64,000 bases of DNA, taken from Idiomarina aquatica (GTDB lineage: Bacteria > Pseudomonadota > Gammaproteobacteria > Enterobacterales > Alteromonadaceae). The first letter of the stretch is position 1; the number at the start of each line of letters is the position of its first letter. The translations under genes were made by a program, and so were the position numbers. Below the pieces are notes generated by a model. The model had not been told where the DNA came from, did no database searches, and saw nothing but the letters and a program-made list of their open reading frames with translations. The stretch is taken from NCBI RefSeq assembly GCF_003987185.1, contig NZ_PIPS01000001.1:1364001-1428000 (forward strand), read 5' to 3'. This document shows, piece after piece, positions 1-7,795 of this stretch.

Positions 1-82
1 TAAATCTTTTACTTTAACAGGAAATGATGTCAAACAGGCGGCTCAGGAAGTAAAGTCAAAAATAGAAGAGCTAATTAGGTGA
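1..82 (+). CDS. Rhs cassette 1: C-terminal end of an Rhs-type toxin protein (partial, 5' outside the window)
   Basis: An open frame enters from the left edge (first full codon at base 2) and stops with TGA at 80-82. The 26 visible residues end TGNDVKQAAQEVKSKIEELIR. This resembles the end of the Rhs C-terminal domain at 9665-10228 (SDAVKQAIDKIKKTFE): a charged helix with the same DxVKQA start. A small membrane-protein gene begins five bases after the stop, as in the other cassettes of this island, and a shared terminator repeat follows. From this layout I infer that it is the tail of an Rhs toxin tip. Whether it belongs to a full-length rhs gene or to another truncated cassette cannot be told from this window. 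Confidence 0.5.
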   Translation, partial: KSFTLTGNDVKQAAQEVKSKIEELIR

Positions 83-86
83 TACC

Positions 87-347
87 ATGGCAAAACACAA
101 TCAATTTAAAGCGACTTTGATAGCTTTAATAATCTGCATTATTAGCTTTAACTTTGTAAAAATCGGGGGGGAGTTCTATTTCAACCCCTTCTATATATTG
201 AGCTTTGTATTTGCAATAACACTGATCGTTAAGTCAATAAATTATGTTTGTCCTAGCTGTCAGAAAAACCAAGTAATTCGCTCATTTCTTAGTTATCGAC
301 TTCCAAAGGCGGAATGCTACTCTTGCAACTGTAAGTTAGAAAAATAA
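87..347 (+). CDS. Small membrane protein with zinc-ribbon-like cysteines, putative immunity protein of Rhs cassette 1
   Basis: 86 residues. Two hydrophobic segments lie at about residues 9-28 and 33-52, followed by a short soluble tail with two cysteine pairs (CPSC near 55 and CYSC near 77), a spacing that suggests a small metal-binding ribbon. The ATG lies five bases after the stop of the upstream Rhs fragment, so the two are probably translated together. Each later Rhs cassette also has a small hydrophobic protein in this position. Known Rhs systems place the immunity gene directly after the toxin tip, so immunity is the likely role, presumably in the inner membrane. No named family is recognised. 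Confidence 0.55.
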   Translation: MAKHNQFKATLIALIICIISFNFVKIGGEFYFNPFYILSFVFAITLIVKSINYVCPSCQKNQVIRSFLSYRLPKAECYSCNCKLEK

Positions 348-366
348 ATTTACTCTAGCGTGTCGA

Positions 367-406
367 TTTGAATCCATAGCCTCGCCCTCGCGGGGCTTTG
401 TTTTTT
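367..406 (+). terminator. Rhs-cassette terminator repeat, copy 1
   Basis: A GC-rich hairpin (AGCCTCGC, then CCT, then GCGGGGCT) is followed by a T-rich run, as expected of a rho-independent terminator. It is preceded by TTTGAATCCA. The whole block recurs almost unchanged at 10631-10670, 12360-12397 and 13442-13482, each time after the putative immunity gene of an Rhs cassette. It may also serve the minus-strand ORF at 437-733, whose stop lies about 30 bases to the right. Confidence 0.75.
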
Positions 407-436
407 GCTCACATCAAGGCAAGTCGTAGCGGTTCA

Positions 437-733
437 CTATTCAGATGTGACGGTGCAAGGTTTCGTGTCAATGCCATGCTTGGTGGCAAAAGCCATCAGT
501 TTCTTATCGTAAAAGTTCATATCCGGTTGGTAACGGCAGAAGAACTTTATTTCTGCATTTTCTTGGTCATAGATAGCCCGAATATCGTTTTCCCCAGCAT
601 CAATCGAGAAAGTACCATCGTCTAGCCGATAAGCAACCTGTCCGCCAACGAAGCATTCTTGCGTAAATGTTGTCAGCAGGCTTTCAACCTGCTCTGGCTT
701 CACAGTTTGAAATGCGGTGCGGCAGTATGGCAT
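437..733 (-). CDS. Conserved hypothetical protein (copy A)
   Basis: 98 residues, no recognised domain, no signal peptide or membrane segment. A second copy at 13512-13808 has exactly the same length. The last ~55 residues are nearly identical between copies (AGENDIRAIYDQEN, then FFCRYQ and NFYDKKLMAFATKHGIDTKP), while the first ~40 differ at many positions yet stay in frame and conservative (for example CFVGGQVAYRLDDG against SFVGGQSAYQLDDG). This pattern argues for a real gene under selection rather than a chance frame. It runs towards the cassette terminator, on the strand opposite the Rhs genes. Function unknown. Confidence 0.55.
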   Translation of the reverse strand: MPYCRTAFQTVKPEQVESLLTTFTQECFVGGQVAYRLDDGTFSIDAGENDIRAIYDQENAEIKFFCRYQPDMNFYDKKLMAFATKHGIDTKPCTVTSE

Positions 734-860
734 AGACTTTGGCTCTTGCTGTTTTTGCTGTCTTTCGATTATAGCTAAAAACAGTATCTGAGCACGGCTA
801 AATCCGCCGGGGTAGATTAATTACTGTTCATTGTTGTGGGGCGTGCTATGCAAAGACGCT

Positions 861-1045
861 TGTTCCTCGCTGACGGTTTTCTTGTTCCACCTTAAAAGTA
901 CTTGGCGTGCCATTTTTTGGGCGGACTGTGCCATTTGGATGAGAATTTGCACATAGATATTCCCATGGAAAGGAACATCTCAGCACCTTTAAGGGAAACG
1001 CTTGGTGACATTAAGGTGGAACACGAAAACCATCAAAGTGGAACA
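861..1045. repeat. ~185-bp segment with 35-bp inverted ends (copy A)
   Basis: Bases 861-895 and 1011-1045 are inverted repeats of each other with a handful of mismatches. Each arm contains two GTTCCAC-type motifs (for example GTTCCACCTTAA) spaced about 20 bases apart. The interior also has a GTGCCATTT motif twice. Repeated binding-site-like motifs in inverted terminal arrays are typical of transposon ends, including IS21-like and Tn7-like elements, so this may be a non-autonomous or internally deleted element. No convincing coding sequence lies inside. A second copy is at 13894-14079. Confidence 0.6.
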
Positions 1046-1092
1046 AAAACTATTTGTGTGAGTGAAGTATTTGTGAGTCGAAATTGACAGGT

Positions 1093-1252
1093 TTATTTGA
1101 AGCAAGGATGGTTATTAGCCAAGATCCAATGAAGTGTTTTGGTACAAAAAATACTTTCTGCTTCGTCGCTAAATGTAGGGGGCAAACTAAGCCCGATCTC
1201 TATAACTCTTCCTAGATCTGAGGATAGTCTTTGCTCGAATTGGTCTCTATCA
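1093..1252 (-). pseudogene. 3' part of an unrecognised gene split by the IS21 element
   Basis: Minus-strand frame ending with TAA at 1093-1095. Removing the IS and one copy of the 6-bp duplication joins this piece in frame to 3643-4373 and restores a 294-residue protein. This part encodes its C-terminal ~51 residues (RDQFEQRLSSDLGRVIEIG..., ending ILANNHPCFK). The same C-terminal piece occurs at 14127-14320 without the rest of the gene. Confidence 0.7.
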
Positions 1253-1307
1253 TATAGAGCGTCAACTATCTTGACTGATCAGCGTCAATTAACTTGACGG
1301 GTTGTCG

Positions 1308-2066
1308 TCATCCTTCTTGTTTAGTTTTCAGTGATGCTTTCCTCCTGTAGCTTTCCCCTAAGCACTGGATAATGGTCGCGTGATGCACCAGACGGTCGAT
1401 GGCTGCAATGGTCATGCTTGAGTCATCGAACAGCGTGTCCCAGTCCTCGAACGACTGATTCGACGTAATGATCATGCTGCAACGCTCGTACCGATGAGCA
1501 ATGAGCTCGAACAGGACGCTGGTTTCTTGCTCGGTTTTACGGATATAGCCGATGTCGTCGACGATAAGCACTGCGTACTTATCCAGTTTAAGTAATGCAT
1601 CCTCAAGCTTAAGCTCTTGTTTTGCTTGCTGCAGATGTTGCACTAATGCGGTTGCAGAGCTGAACTTCACACGGATACCAGCTTCGATTAGGCCGTAGCC
1701 TATACTGCTGGCGATGTGAGTTTTACCAACGCCACTGGCACCGAACAAGAGTATATTAGCGCCTTGTTTCACCCAGCCGGGCCGATCTATTAAGTCATGG
1801 ACCTGCGCCTTGTTAACGCCTTCTATGGCGTTGAAGTTAAAGCCGCTAAGGTGCTTGCCGGGCGGCAGTTTTGACTCACGCAGATGTCGTTGCAGTCTTT
1901 TGTCTTCGCGGCTGGCGAGTTCGGCACTGCATAACTCAGCAAGGTATTGTTGCGGTGACCACTGTTCATGGATGGCTTTCTCTGCCATAGTCTGCCAGAG
2001 TTCGCGGATTGAACCCAGACGCAGTTGTTTAAGCATTAGCGGCAATGAGGCGGTGGCGTTATCCAT
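1308..2066 (-). CDS. istB: IS21-family helper ATPase IstB
   Basis: 252 residues, normal length for IstB, the DnaA/DnaC-like AAA+ ATPase that assists the IstA transposase. The Walker A motif GASGVGKTH is at about 109-117 and the Walker B segment VLIVDDIG near 166-173. The sensor-like stretch MIITSNQSFEDW and the terminal R-R-x-S-L-K motif are also typical. A strong ribosome-binding site (GGAGGT) precedes the ATG at 2066, and the start overlaps the istA stop by eight bases. The frame is intact, unlike its partner istA. Confidence 0.93.
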   Translation of the reverse strand: MDNATASLPLMLKQLRLGSIRELWQTMAEKAIHEQWSPQQYLAELCSAELASREDKRLQRHLRESKLPPGKHLSGFNFNAIEGVNKAQVHDLIDRPGWVKQGANILLFGASGVGKTHIASSIGYGLIEAGIRVKFSSATALVQHLQQAKQELKLEDALLKLDKYAVLIVDDIGYIRKTEQETSVLFELIAHRYERCSMIITSNQSFEDWDTLFDDSSMTIAAIDRLVHHATIIQCLGESYRRKASLKTKQEG

Positions 2067-3551
2067 GATTACCTCCGTGCAGCAGTGATTGGTACTGACT
2101 CAGTGCGTGCTGATGAACGGTCATCTTAGGTATGGCTGCTGGCGGGCACGTAAATCGCTCTTCGCAGTCATAAATGCTCGGCACGCGACCATGCTCGATT
2201 TCGTTCATTACGAACTCGCCGAGTCGTTGCTCATGTCCAGTTTTACTGGCTAGATGAAGCAAGCGGACGATGTAGTAGCAGGCTTTATCTGCCATCATCG
2301 TGTCGTTCACGTGTGACCAGATATGTTTGTAGTTGTCGCTGGGTAACAGCTCATCACGCATTGTGAATGGCGGAACGCTCTGGGCTTTTTAACCAGTGCG
2401 TCTATGACATGCCGGTAATTGACGCTGCGTACTCGCTTAGACCCCTGTGCATAGACTCGTGGTAACGTATCAGTAAGGACAGTGCCCAGGTAAAGCTCCA
2501 GGCGGCTATCATAGAGCCTGACCAGCAAGCGACTTCCAACCAGTCGAGATGGCACGGTATAGGTCACGCGTTTCAAGGCGATGGTACTGGTGCGGCTTAC
2601 CCTCAGGTAATGTTCAGTGTAATTGACGCTGGTGTGCACAGGAAGCGGCTGTAATTGTCGCTGCTCTTGGGCTAGCTTATCAGCAACCCGACGGTTACGG
2701 CGCTCGATAATACTTTGTACGAACGCCTCATAATCAGATCTTGAGGTAAAGTCATAGCTACCACGTATTCTTAATGCTTGCTCCAGTTGAGCTTTAATGT
2801 GGCGATTCGGTGACTCGATAGCGCCATTTTCCTGCGCAACTCCCCGATTATTTCGGGAGGCTTTGAAGCCATAATGGCGCATTAGCTCGGTAAAGCGTTC
2901 AGTGAAGTCATCCTGCTCGGTACGGTTTTTATACGCTGCGCTTAAGCTGTCAGTGCGGATTTCAGCTGGCACGCCACCTGCTGCAATCAGAGCGTTCTGC
3001 AGACCATCAGAGAAAGCGGCAAAGCTCTCACCACCATAAATAACCTGAGCAAACGCCCAACCACACGCTGGCAACCGGAAGTGGAATAACTGATGTTGTA
3101 GCACTTCACCCAGAATACTGACCGGATATTGGACTTTTGTGAAGTCCGCAATTCCTAACCTGCCTAGCTCATGATGTTGGACAAAGACGACATCGCCTGA
3201 ACCAGCGTTAAGGTGTCGCCACTGCTTAACTCGGCGCTCCAGTGTACGTCGGGACGAAGGATTGAATTTATCTTGGTAGTGTTCGCATAAGTGGTCGTAT
3301 ATACCGACCGGCGTGATGTCGCTATCTTTTTCTAGCAAAGGGATTACAACGCTATCCCAAATTGATTCCAGCGGGTCAGGACGCGTTCGCCAGCTTCGTT
3401 GACCATTTTTAGGTTGAAGCGCCTGCTTTTCGATGCGATAGCCGGAGCTTTCAGAGATACCAGCTTTTGCCGCAGCTACCTTCTGAGTGTTGTTCTTTCT
3501 GAATTTCATATAAAGATTAACCTGTTGATCTGTAACTTGCTTTCCCGACAC
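2059..3551 (-). pseudogene. istA: IS21-family transposase IstA, frameshifted
   Basis: The 5' frame (GTG at 3551, GGAGGT six bases upstream) encodes 414 residues with an N-terminal HTH and a DDE integrase core: D136 (GIADFTK), D201 (RTDSLS) and E246 (QENGAIES). It then leaves the reading frame near 2360. The normal IstA C-terminus (MRDELLPSDNYKHIW..., through VTVHQHALSQYQSLL) continues in another frame down to 2059. The join ..FRHSQ|MRDELLP is restored by one added base near 2360, next to a short A run. A single-base deletion is the simplest reading. Sequencing error or a programmed shift cannot be excluded, although no classic slippery heptamer is seen. Confidence 0.82.
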
Positions 3552-3642
3552 AGCATTACCTCCGTTTTGCTGTATCGAACCCTATCAGATCAACCGGTCA
3601 AGATAATTGTCGCGGACCGGTCAGGTTAATTGTCGCTTAATA

Positions 3643-4373
3643 CTATCACCCGACGAAGAAGATGGTGTCAGCAGTTCGTTGAGCATTATTCCCATATCCA
3701 GCATTTTCAGTGTTCGGTATTTATAGCCAAACAAAAATAGAAAAAGTGCATAAGCATATTGCTCGGCTGTCGTTGGCCTTAAATGCTTGCACTCTCTGAT
3801 TTGGTTGAGTGTGATAAAAAGCAGTGCGTTGAGCGAGTCGAGTGATCTCGCTTCAAACTGTGTTTGCCTTTGACTAGGGTACGATTGCTTTAAAGCGCTG
3901 AGCGGTATTTCATCTAAGCAGTGCCAGCTAAACAGCTTTCTAAATAATTTCCCTCCGTATTGAATTGCAAACTGCTTCAGCGATGACTCTATCGTAACTC
4001 GATGGTCGATCAAAGACCAAAGCGGGTGCTTTAAGATATTGGCGGTTGGATAATTCACACCATCAAAGAATAAGTCGATGGTATTCGACTGTGTCATTGC
4101 TCTGCCAGCAAATAACTTGTACCAAAAGTTTGGATATTTCAGTTGGGTAGTGTCCTTTGAATCGTAGTCCAATGATTCGATGAAACGCACCATTGAAGGA
4201 TGGTTATTTTCTTCGAGATGCCTCTGAACAGCAATTTGTCCTGCAACCGATCGCATTACTGGAGACAACGCTAAATATCGACTTTTTATCTCCGTGCGCC
4301 TGTCCTCAGTCAGTGGGTAAAAAGCCTCCCAACTCCAGAAATTATTGAGTTCAATAGATGAAGTATTATTCAT
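3643..4373 (-). pseudogene. 5' part of an unrecognised gene interrupted by the IS21 element
   Basis: The frame starts at ATG 4373 and runs 243 codons to the IS boundary; read on into the IS it would end at 3621 with a short foreign tail. Together with 1093-1246 it would have encoded 294 residues. The product looks soluble and mostly helical, with aromatic-rich stretches (LNNFWSWEAFYPL, YPNFWYKLFAG) and a moderately hydrophobic region near 220-230. I do not recognise the family. The duplicated tail ends inside this gene at 3682, so only the last ~65 residues also occur at 14127-14320. The complete version therefore belonged to this left location. Confidence 0.65.
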
Positions 4374-4549
4374 TCACTGACCTTTCTATTTGAAGAATAT
4401 TAAACGAATTTTCAATAAATACAGCATATTAAGTATCTCCGCTCATTGAGTCATCAGGACGAATCTGGTTAATAAATCGACAATGTTTATTTCAAATTTT
4501 GAGTATAGGCTAATTGTCACCGTTAGTTTGATATGGAGGATGACAAACA

Positions 4550-4807
4550 TTGAGTGACGAAGAACGAGAATTTCTGGCCATGCAGCTTGAGCAAGATTTG
4601 TTGAAGTTATACGGCTCACCAATTCTCACCATTGAGCAATTACAACGAGCTTTGAACTACCGAAGCGTGGCTGCGGTGAAACAAGCCATTCAAAGGCAAA
4701 CGTTGCCCGTGCATATTTTTGAGCTTCCTAACAGAAGAGGACGATTTGCGCTGGTGAGAGATGTCTGTAAATTTTTGGCTAGCCAAGCCTGCGCGAGGGA
4801 GGACTGA
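4550..4807 (+). CDS. Small helix-turn-helix-like DNA-binding protein (tentative)
   Basis: 85 residues, TTG start with a GGAGG ribosome-binding site at about 4536-4540. The core LTIEQLQRALNYRSVAAVKQ followed by a basic loop and a beta-hairpin-like FALVRDVCKFLA has the shape of AlpA/excisionase-type winged-helix proteins, which serve as regulators or recombination directionality factors in mobile elements. That assignment rests on the pattern only. The gene is a single unit closed by a strong terminator at 4855-4889 and lies upstream of the IS21-like operon with its tyrosine recombinase. A link to that recombinase is possible but unproven. Confidence 0.5.
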   Translation: MSDEEREFLAMQLEQDLLKLYGSPILTIEQLQRALNYRSVAAVKQAIQRQTLPVHIFELPNRRGRFALVRDVCKFLASQACARED

Positions 4808-4854
4808 GCAATGTAATTCGCTAACTAAAAAATTTTATTGGCGCAAATAGAACA

Positions 4855-4889
4855 AAAGCCCTCAGAGCGGCAACTCTAAAGGGCTTTTT
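4855..4889 (+). terminator. Rho-independent terminator after the small HTH gene
   Basis: Stem AAAGCCCT/AGGGCTTT with an inner AGAG/CTCT pair and a small loop, followed by a T run. The remaining ~130 bases before istA hold the partial palindrome TGACATTTGTCA near 4938-4949, which may be an operator or transposase site. Confidence 0.85.
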
Positions 4890-5017
4890 GGTTGAGCATC
4901 GAATCGAAACTCGATACTGAATCATTGTTCTTGATGTGACATTTGTCAAGTTTCCTGCTGTTGAAAAGAAAGCTTTGGTCGCCTGCGCCTCTTTTTACCT
5001 ATTGAGAGGACATCAAA

Positions 5018-6568
5018 ATGATGAATGTCAGCACTATCCGAGCCGTCGTGAGGGCTAAGTTCGTGAAGCCCGACATCACTGTCAGAGAGCAGGCGGCTTT
5101 CGCTGGAGCATCGCCTTCAGCAACGCACCGTCTTAACAAGCGTTGTCAAAAACTCAAGATCGATCATCTGTTACTTGAGCAGCTAAGCAATAAGGAGGTT
5201 GTCGAAGTGCTTTTGTACTCCGACCATCGGACATCTTGTAAACGTGAGCCAGACTACAACGAAGCGCTACGCGAGTTAAGCAAAGCGCGAGGCAAACGTA
5301 AAAGCAGAACTGTTCTTTACCTTGAATACCGGGCTATCGACCCGGCAACGGCTATGAGCAAGACTCACTACTTTCGGATGCTTAATAAAGTCATGAAGCG
5401 CGTCAAGGTAGTTATGAAGCAGCATCATGTGGCTGGTGAAAATATGTATATCGACTATGCAGGCACAAAGGTATTTTACAAGGTCGGTGGCGAGAAAGTA
5501 TGGGTGAAAATCTTTGTCGCCACGTTAGGTGCGTCAAAGAAATTATTTGCTTTCGCAACAGAAGGAGAAAAGACAGTTCATTGGATTGACGGTATGACAA
5601 AAGCCGTCACTTACTTCGCCGGTTGTACTGAGACGGTGACAATGGATAACGCAAAAGCCCTAGTCAGCGAGCCGGGTCTTGTAGCTAATCTCGTTGATAA
5701 CGTGATGTTCTGGGCTGAGCACTACGGCTGTTTGATCAACACCTGTCGCGTCGGTCACCCCCAAGATAAGTCCTTGGTAGAAAATGGGGTCAAGTTTATT
5801 ACACAGCGTGTTTTAGTGCCGATGTTGAACATGACGTTTTTCGACATAAACGAGATCAATCAGTACATTCTAAAAGAAGTCGAGAAGCTCAATAATGAGT
5901 GCTTCCAAGGGTTTGATATTTCACGCAACGATCTCTTTGAGGAAAATGAGCGGGGTGCGTTGCGCCCTTGCCCTGCGACCCCTTATCGTATGGTAACTGA
6001 TCGCCAAGTTAAACGCGTCAAACCGGATTACCATTTTGAATATGGTAACCATGACTATTCCGTACCCTATACGCTTGCTGGAGAGTCCGTTGATATCGTC
6101 GTGACTCAAAATGAAATCGGCATCTATCACCAAAACCGTTTTGTTTATAAGCACCACCTCAGCAAAAACAAAGGTGGGTCTACGACCATTCCTGAGCACA
6201 TGTCAGCCGAGCATCTGGCCGATTTCAGTATGTGTGACAAAAAGGCCAATATTAAGTGGGCTGAGGACACTGGTGAACAAGTTCAGGCAATTGTTGAGAG
6301 CTGGTACTCGCAGACAAAGAACCCGCAGTCCCGGCCCATCGCTAAGCGCTGTCGAGCACTAATGAATTTGGTTCAAAAACAAGGGAGTAACCTTGTGAAC
6401 CAAGCGTGTGAATATGCGCTTCGTCATGACATGGATAAGCCCAGTGAAATCGAATTGATTATTAGCGCTCAAAAGGCGGAGGGTGGCTTCGAAAACCTTC
6501 CGTCTCGTGTTGAATTGCACGGCAACATTCGCGGTAGAGACTACTACGGAGATAACTATGATGCTTAA
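5018..6568 (+). CDS. istA: IS21-family transposase IstA (second element)
   Basis: 516 residues, full length for the family. A basic N-terminal region probably binds the ends. The DDE core shows D146 (MYIDYAGTKV), D210 (VTMDNAKAL) and E255 (DKSLVENGVK). A C-terminal beta-barrel-like region (HFEYGNHDYSVPYTLAGE) and a helical tail follow. GAGG lies about ten bases before the double ATG at 5018. The stop at 6568 overlaps the istB start. The frame is intact, so it is potentially active. Confidence 0.92.
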   Translation: MMNVSTIRAVVRAKFVKPDITVREQAAFAGASPSATHRLNKRCQKLKIDHLLLEQLSNKEVVEVLLYSDHRTSCKREPDYNEALRELSKARGKRKSRTVLYLEYRAIDPATAMSKTHYFRMLNKVMKRVKVVMKQHHVAGENMYIDYAGTKVFYKVGGEKVWVKIFVATLGASKKLFAFATEGEKTVHWIDGMTKAVTYFAGCTETVTMDNAKALVSEPGLVANLVDNVMFWAEHYGCLINTCRVGHPQDKSLVENGVKFITQRVLVPMLNMTFFDINEINQYILKEVEKLNNECFQGFDISRNDLFEENERGALRPCPATPYRMVTDRQVKRVKPDYHFEYGNHDYSVPYTLAGESVDIVVTQNEIGIYHQNRFVYKHHLSKNKGGSTTIPEHMSAEHLADFSMCDKKANIKWAEDTGEQVQAIVESWYSQTKNPQSRPIAKRCRALMNLVQKQGSNLVNQACEYALRHDMDKPSEIELIISAQKAEGGFENLPSRVELHGNIRGRDYYGDNYDA

Positions 6569-7310
6569 AAATAAGATAACGTCTAATCTGTCAGAGTTAA
6601 AGCTCCACGGTATGGTCAGCGCTCTTAAGCAACAGTTCAGCAACGACAATTATGAGGACAAAGGCTTTTTGCAGCGATTGGATGAGCTAGTTGTTGAGCA
6701 GCTTAATGTCACTTCAAATGCGCGTACCGCAAGGATGATGAAGCAAGCCGCAATACGTTTTCCCGCTGCTTCCATCGGCGATATTAACTACTCCCTTATG
6801 CCTTCTCTAAAGCCTGCTGTTGTCAAGGAGCTGGCTGAACTTGAGTGGCTGAAAAATCACCGTCATATCATTATCACAGGGCCGACAGGAACAGGTAAAA
6901 CGTCCTTGGCAAGCGCTTTCGGTAATGCTGTTATATCAAGTGGCATTCCTGCTATTCACTGCCGTTTTAAAACGCTGATCCTTAACCTTGCTGCCGCAGA
7001 CACAGATAAGCGAGCCGCAACGTTCAGAAGGAGAGTCGAGAAAGCACCACTTCTTATCATTGATGATTGGGGAACCGCACCTTTATCAGTGACCGAGCGC
7101 CATTCACTTTTTGAGTTGATTGAGAAGCGTGACCAAAACTCGTCCCTGTTGATCACATCGCAATTTGCAATTGTTGAGTGGCATGATGCCTTCGGTGATG
7201 CAACCGTTGCAGATTCTACGCTTGATCGGATTGTCCATAGTGCTCACAAGATTGTTCTAAAAGGAGAGTCGATCAGGAAGTTATTGGGACTTCGGGGGAG
7301 CGCGAAATGA
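6558..7310 (+). CDS. istB: IS21-family helper ATPase IstB (second element)
   Basis: 250 residues. ATG at 6558, with a second ATG directly after it; GGAG lies upstream inside the istA end. Walker A GPTGTGKTS, Walker B LLIIDDWG and the sensor stretch SSLLITSQFAIVEWHDAFGD mark an AAA+ ATPase of the IstB/DnaC type that positions IstA on target DNA. The stop overlaps the next start in an ATGA arrangement at 7307-7310. Confidence 0.92.
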   Translation: MMLKNKITSNLSELKLHGMVSALKQQFSNDNYEDKGFLQRLDELVVEQLNVTSNARTARMMKQAAIRFPAASIGDINYSLMPSLKPAVVKELAELEWLKNHRHIIITGPTGTGKTSLASAFGNAVISSGIPAIHCRFKTLILNLAAADTDKRAATFRRRVEKAPLLIIDDWGTAPLSVTERHSLFELIEKRDQNSSLLITSQFAIVEWHDAFGDATVADSTLDRIVHSAHKIVLKGESIRKLLGLRGSAK

Positions 7311-7795
7311 ATATGTCATCTAGCAACCCGTACTTGAACGTACTGGGTCAACTCAATCTTGACGAGTTGAATATTCAGCAAGCATTCGATTATTACCGCC
7401 AACGTTATCAGCAAAGCGAGCTAGCACAGCAATTCGTCGCTAAAAGCTGCGCTATCGACGACGATGTGAAGGAACATTTTTCGGTTGGATATTGTGATCG
7501 TACCATGGGCAAACATATCCCGAAGGCTAGAACCTATGAGGGAGCCGCGATAAGAGGAAGCCTTCAACGCGCTGGACTAGTGCGCGCAACTGGACACGAA
7601 CTGTTCAGGGGCTGTGTTGTGTTTCCGACGTATCATGAAAACGGGAGTGTCATTTCTGCGGTTGGTTATCGTGTCGGAAGGGTTCGTACCTCTGATAAAC
7701 TGGTTGTCTATTGGCGACGGCCTGAGCCGAACGCTTTTGTGGACGTCGGGCTATCACTTGCCAGAGAGCTTATTCATGGTCAAGCCTTCCACTAA
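7307..7795 (+). CDS. DnaG-type primase N-terminal catalytic subdomain (Toprim_N-like) protein
   Basis: 162 residues. The middle and C-terminal parts match the layout of the N-terminal half of the bacterial primase RNA polymerase domain: a helix YYRQRYQQS, then VKEHFSVGYCDRTMG (compare the family's RFxIGYAP), LQRAGLVR, and FRGCVVFPTYHENGSVISAV leading to GYRVG, like the RDRxxFPIxDxxGxVIGFxGR block of DnaG. It lacks the zinc-binding domain and the Toprim active site, so it cannot be a working primase alone. It may be a DNA- or protein-binding module. It is coupled to istB (ATGA overlap) and overlaps the recombinase start by 20 bases, which suggests a role in the same mobile element. Confidence 0.65.
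   Translation: MNMSSSNPYLNVLGQLNLDELNIQQAFDYYRQRYQQSELAQQFVAKSCAIDDDVKEHFSVGYCDRTMGKHIPKARTYEGAAIRGSLQRAGLVRATGHELFRGCVVFPTYHENGSVISAVGYRVGRVRTSDKLVVYWRRPEPNAFVDVGLSLARELIHGQAFH

Larger units (their letters stand above)
367..1252. repeat. Tail repeat, copy A (direct duplicate of 13442-14320)
   Basis: From the terminator repeat onward this stretch matches 13442-14320 in the same orientation. The match runs through the 98-residue minus-strand ORF, the 35-bp inverted-repeat segment and the 3' end of a minus-strand gene. It continues beyond the IS21 insertion at 3643-3682, where it stops abruptly. The last ~240 bases are nearly identical (only a few differences over 1011-1245), while the 5' half of the small ORF has diverged more. 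The two copies bracket about 13 kb, so recombination between them could delete or copy most of the array. Confidence 0.85.
1253..3642 (-). mobile_element. IS21-family insertion sequence with 6-bp target duplication
   Basis: The element is 2390 bp and carries istA and istB on the minus strand. Its ends are inverted repeats: the left end reads TATAGAGCGTCAACTATC inward and the right end reads TATTAAGCGACAATTAAC inward on the other strand. Each end has a second internal copy of the GCGxCAAxTAxCTTGAC motif, a typical IS21 arrangement of multiple transposase sites. CTATCA is duplicated at 1247-1252 and 3643-3648. The uninterrupted target is preserved in the duplicate tail at 14281, which confirms the exact insertion point. 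istA is frameshifted, so the copy is probably immobile unless helped in trans. Confidence 0.92.

Noticed and set aside
902-1087. 61-residue plus-strand ORF, and its counterpart at 13870-14121
   Set aside because: It lies across the inverted-repeat segment; only the part over the near-identical repeat is conserved, and the 5' parts are unrelated. No ribosome-binding site.
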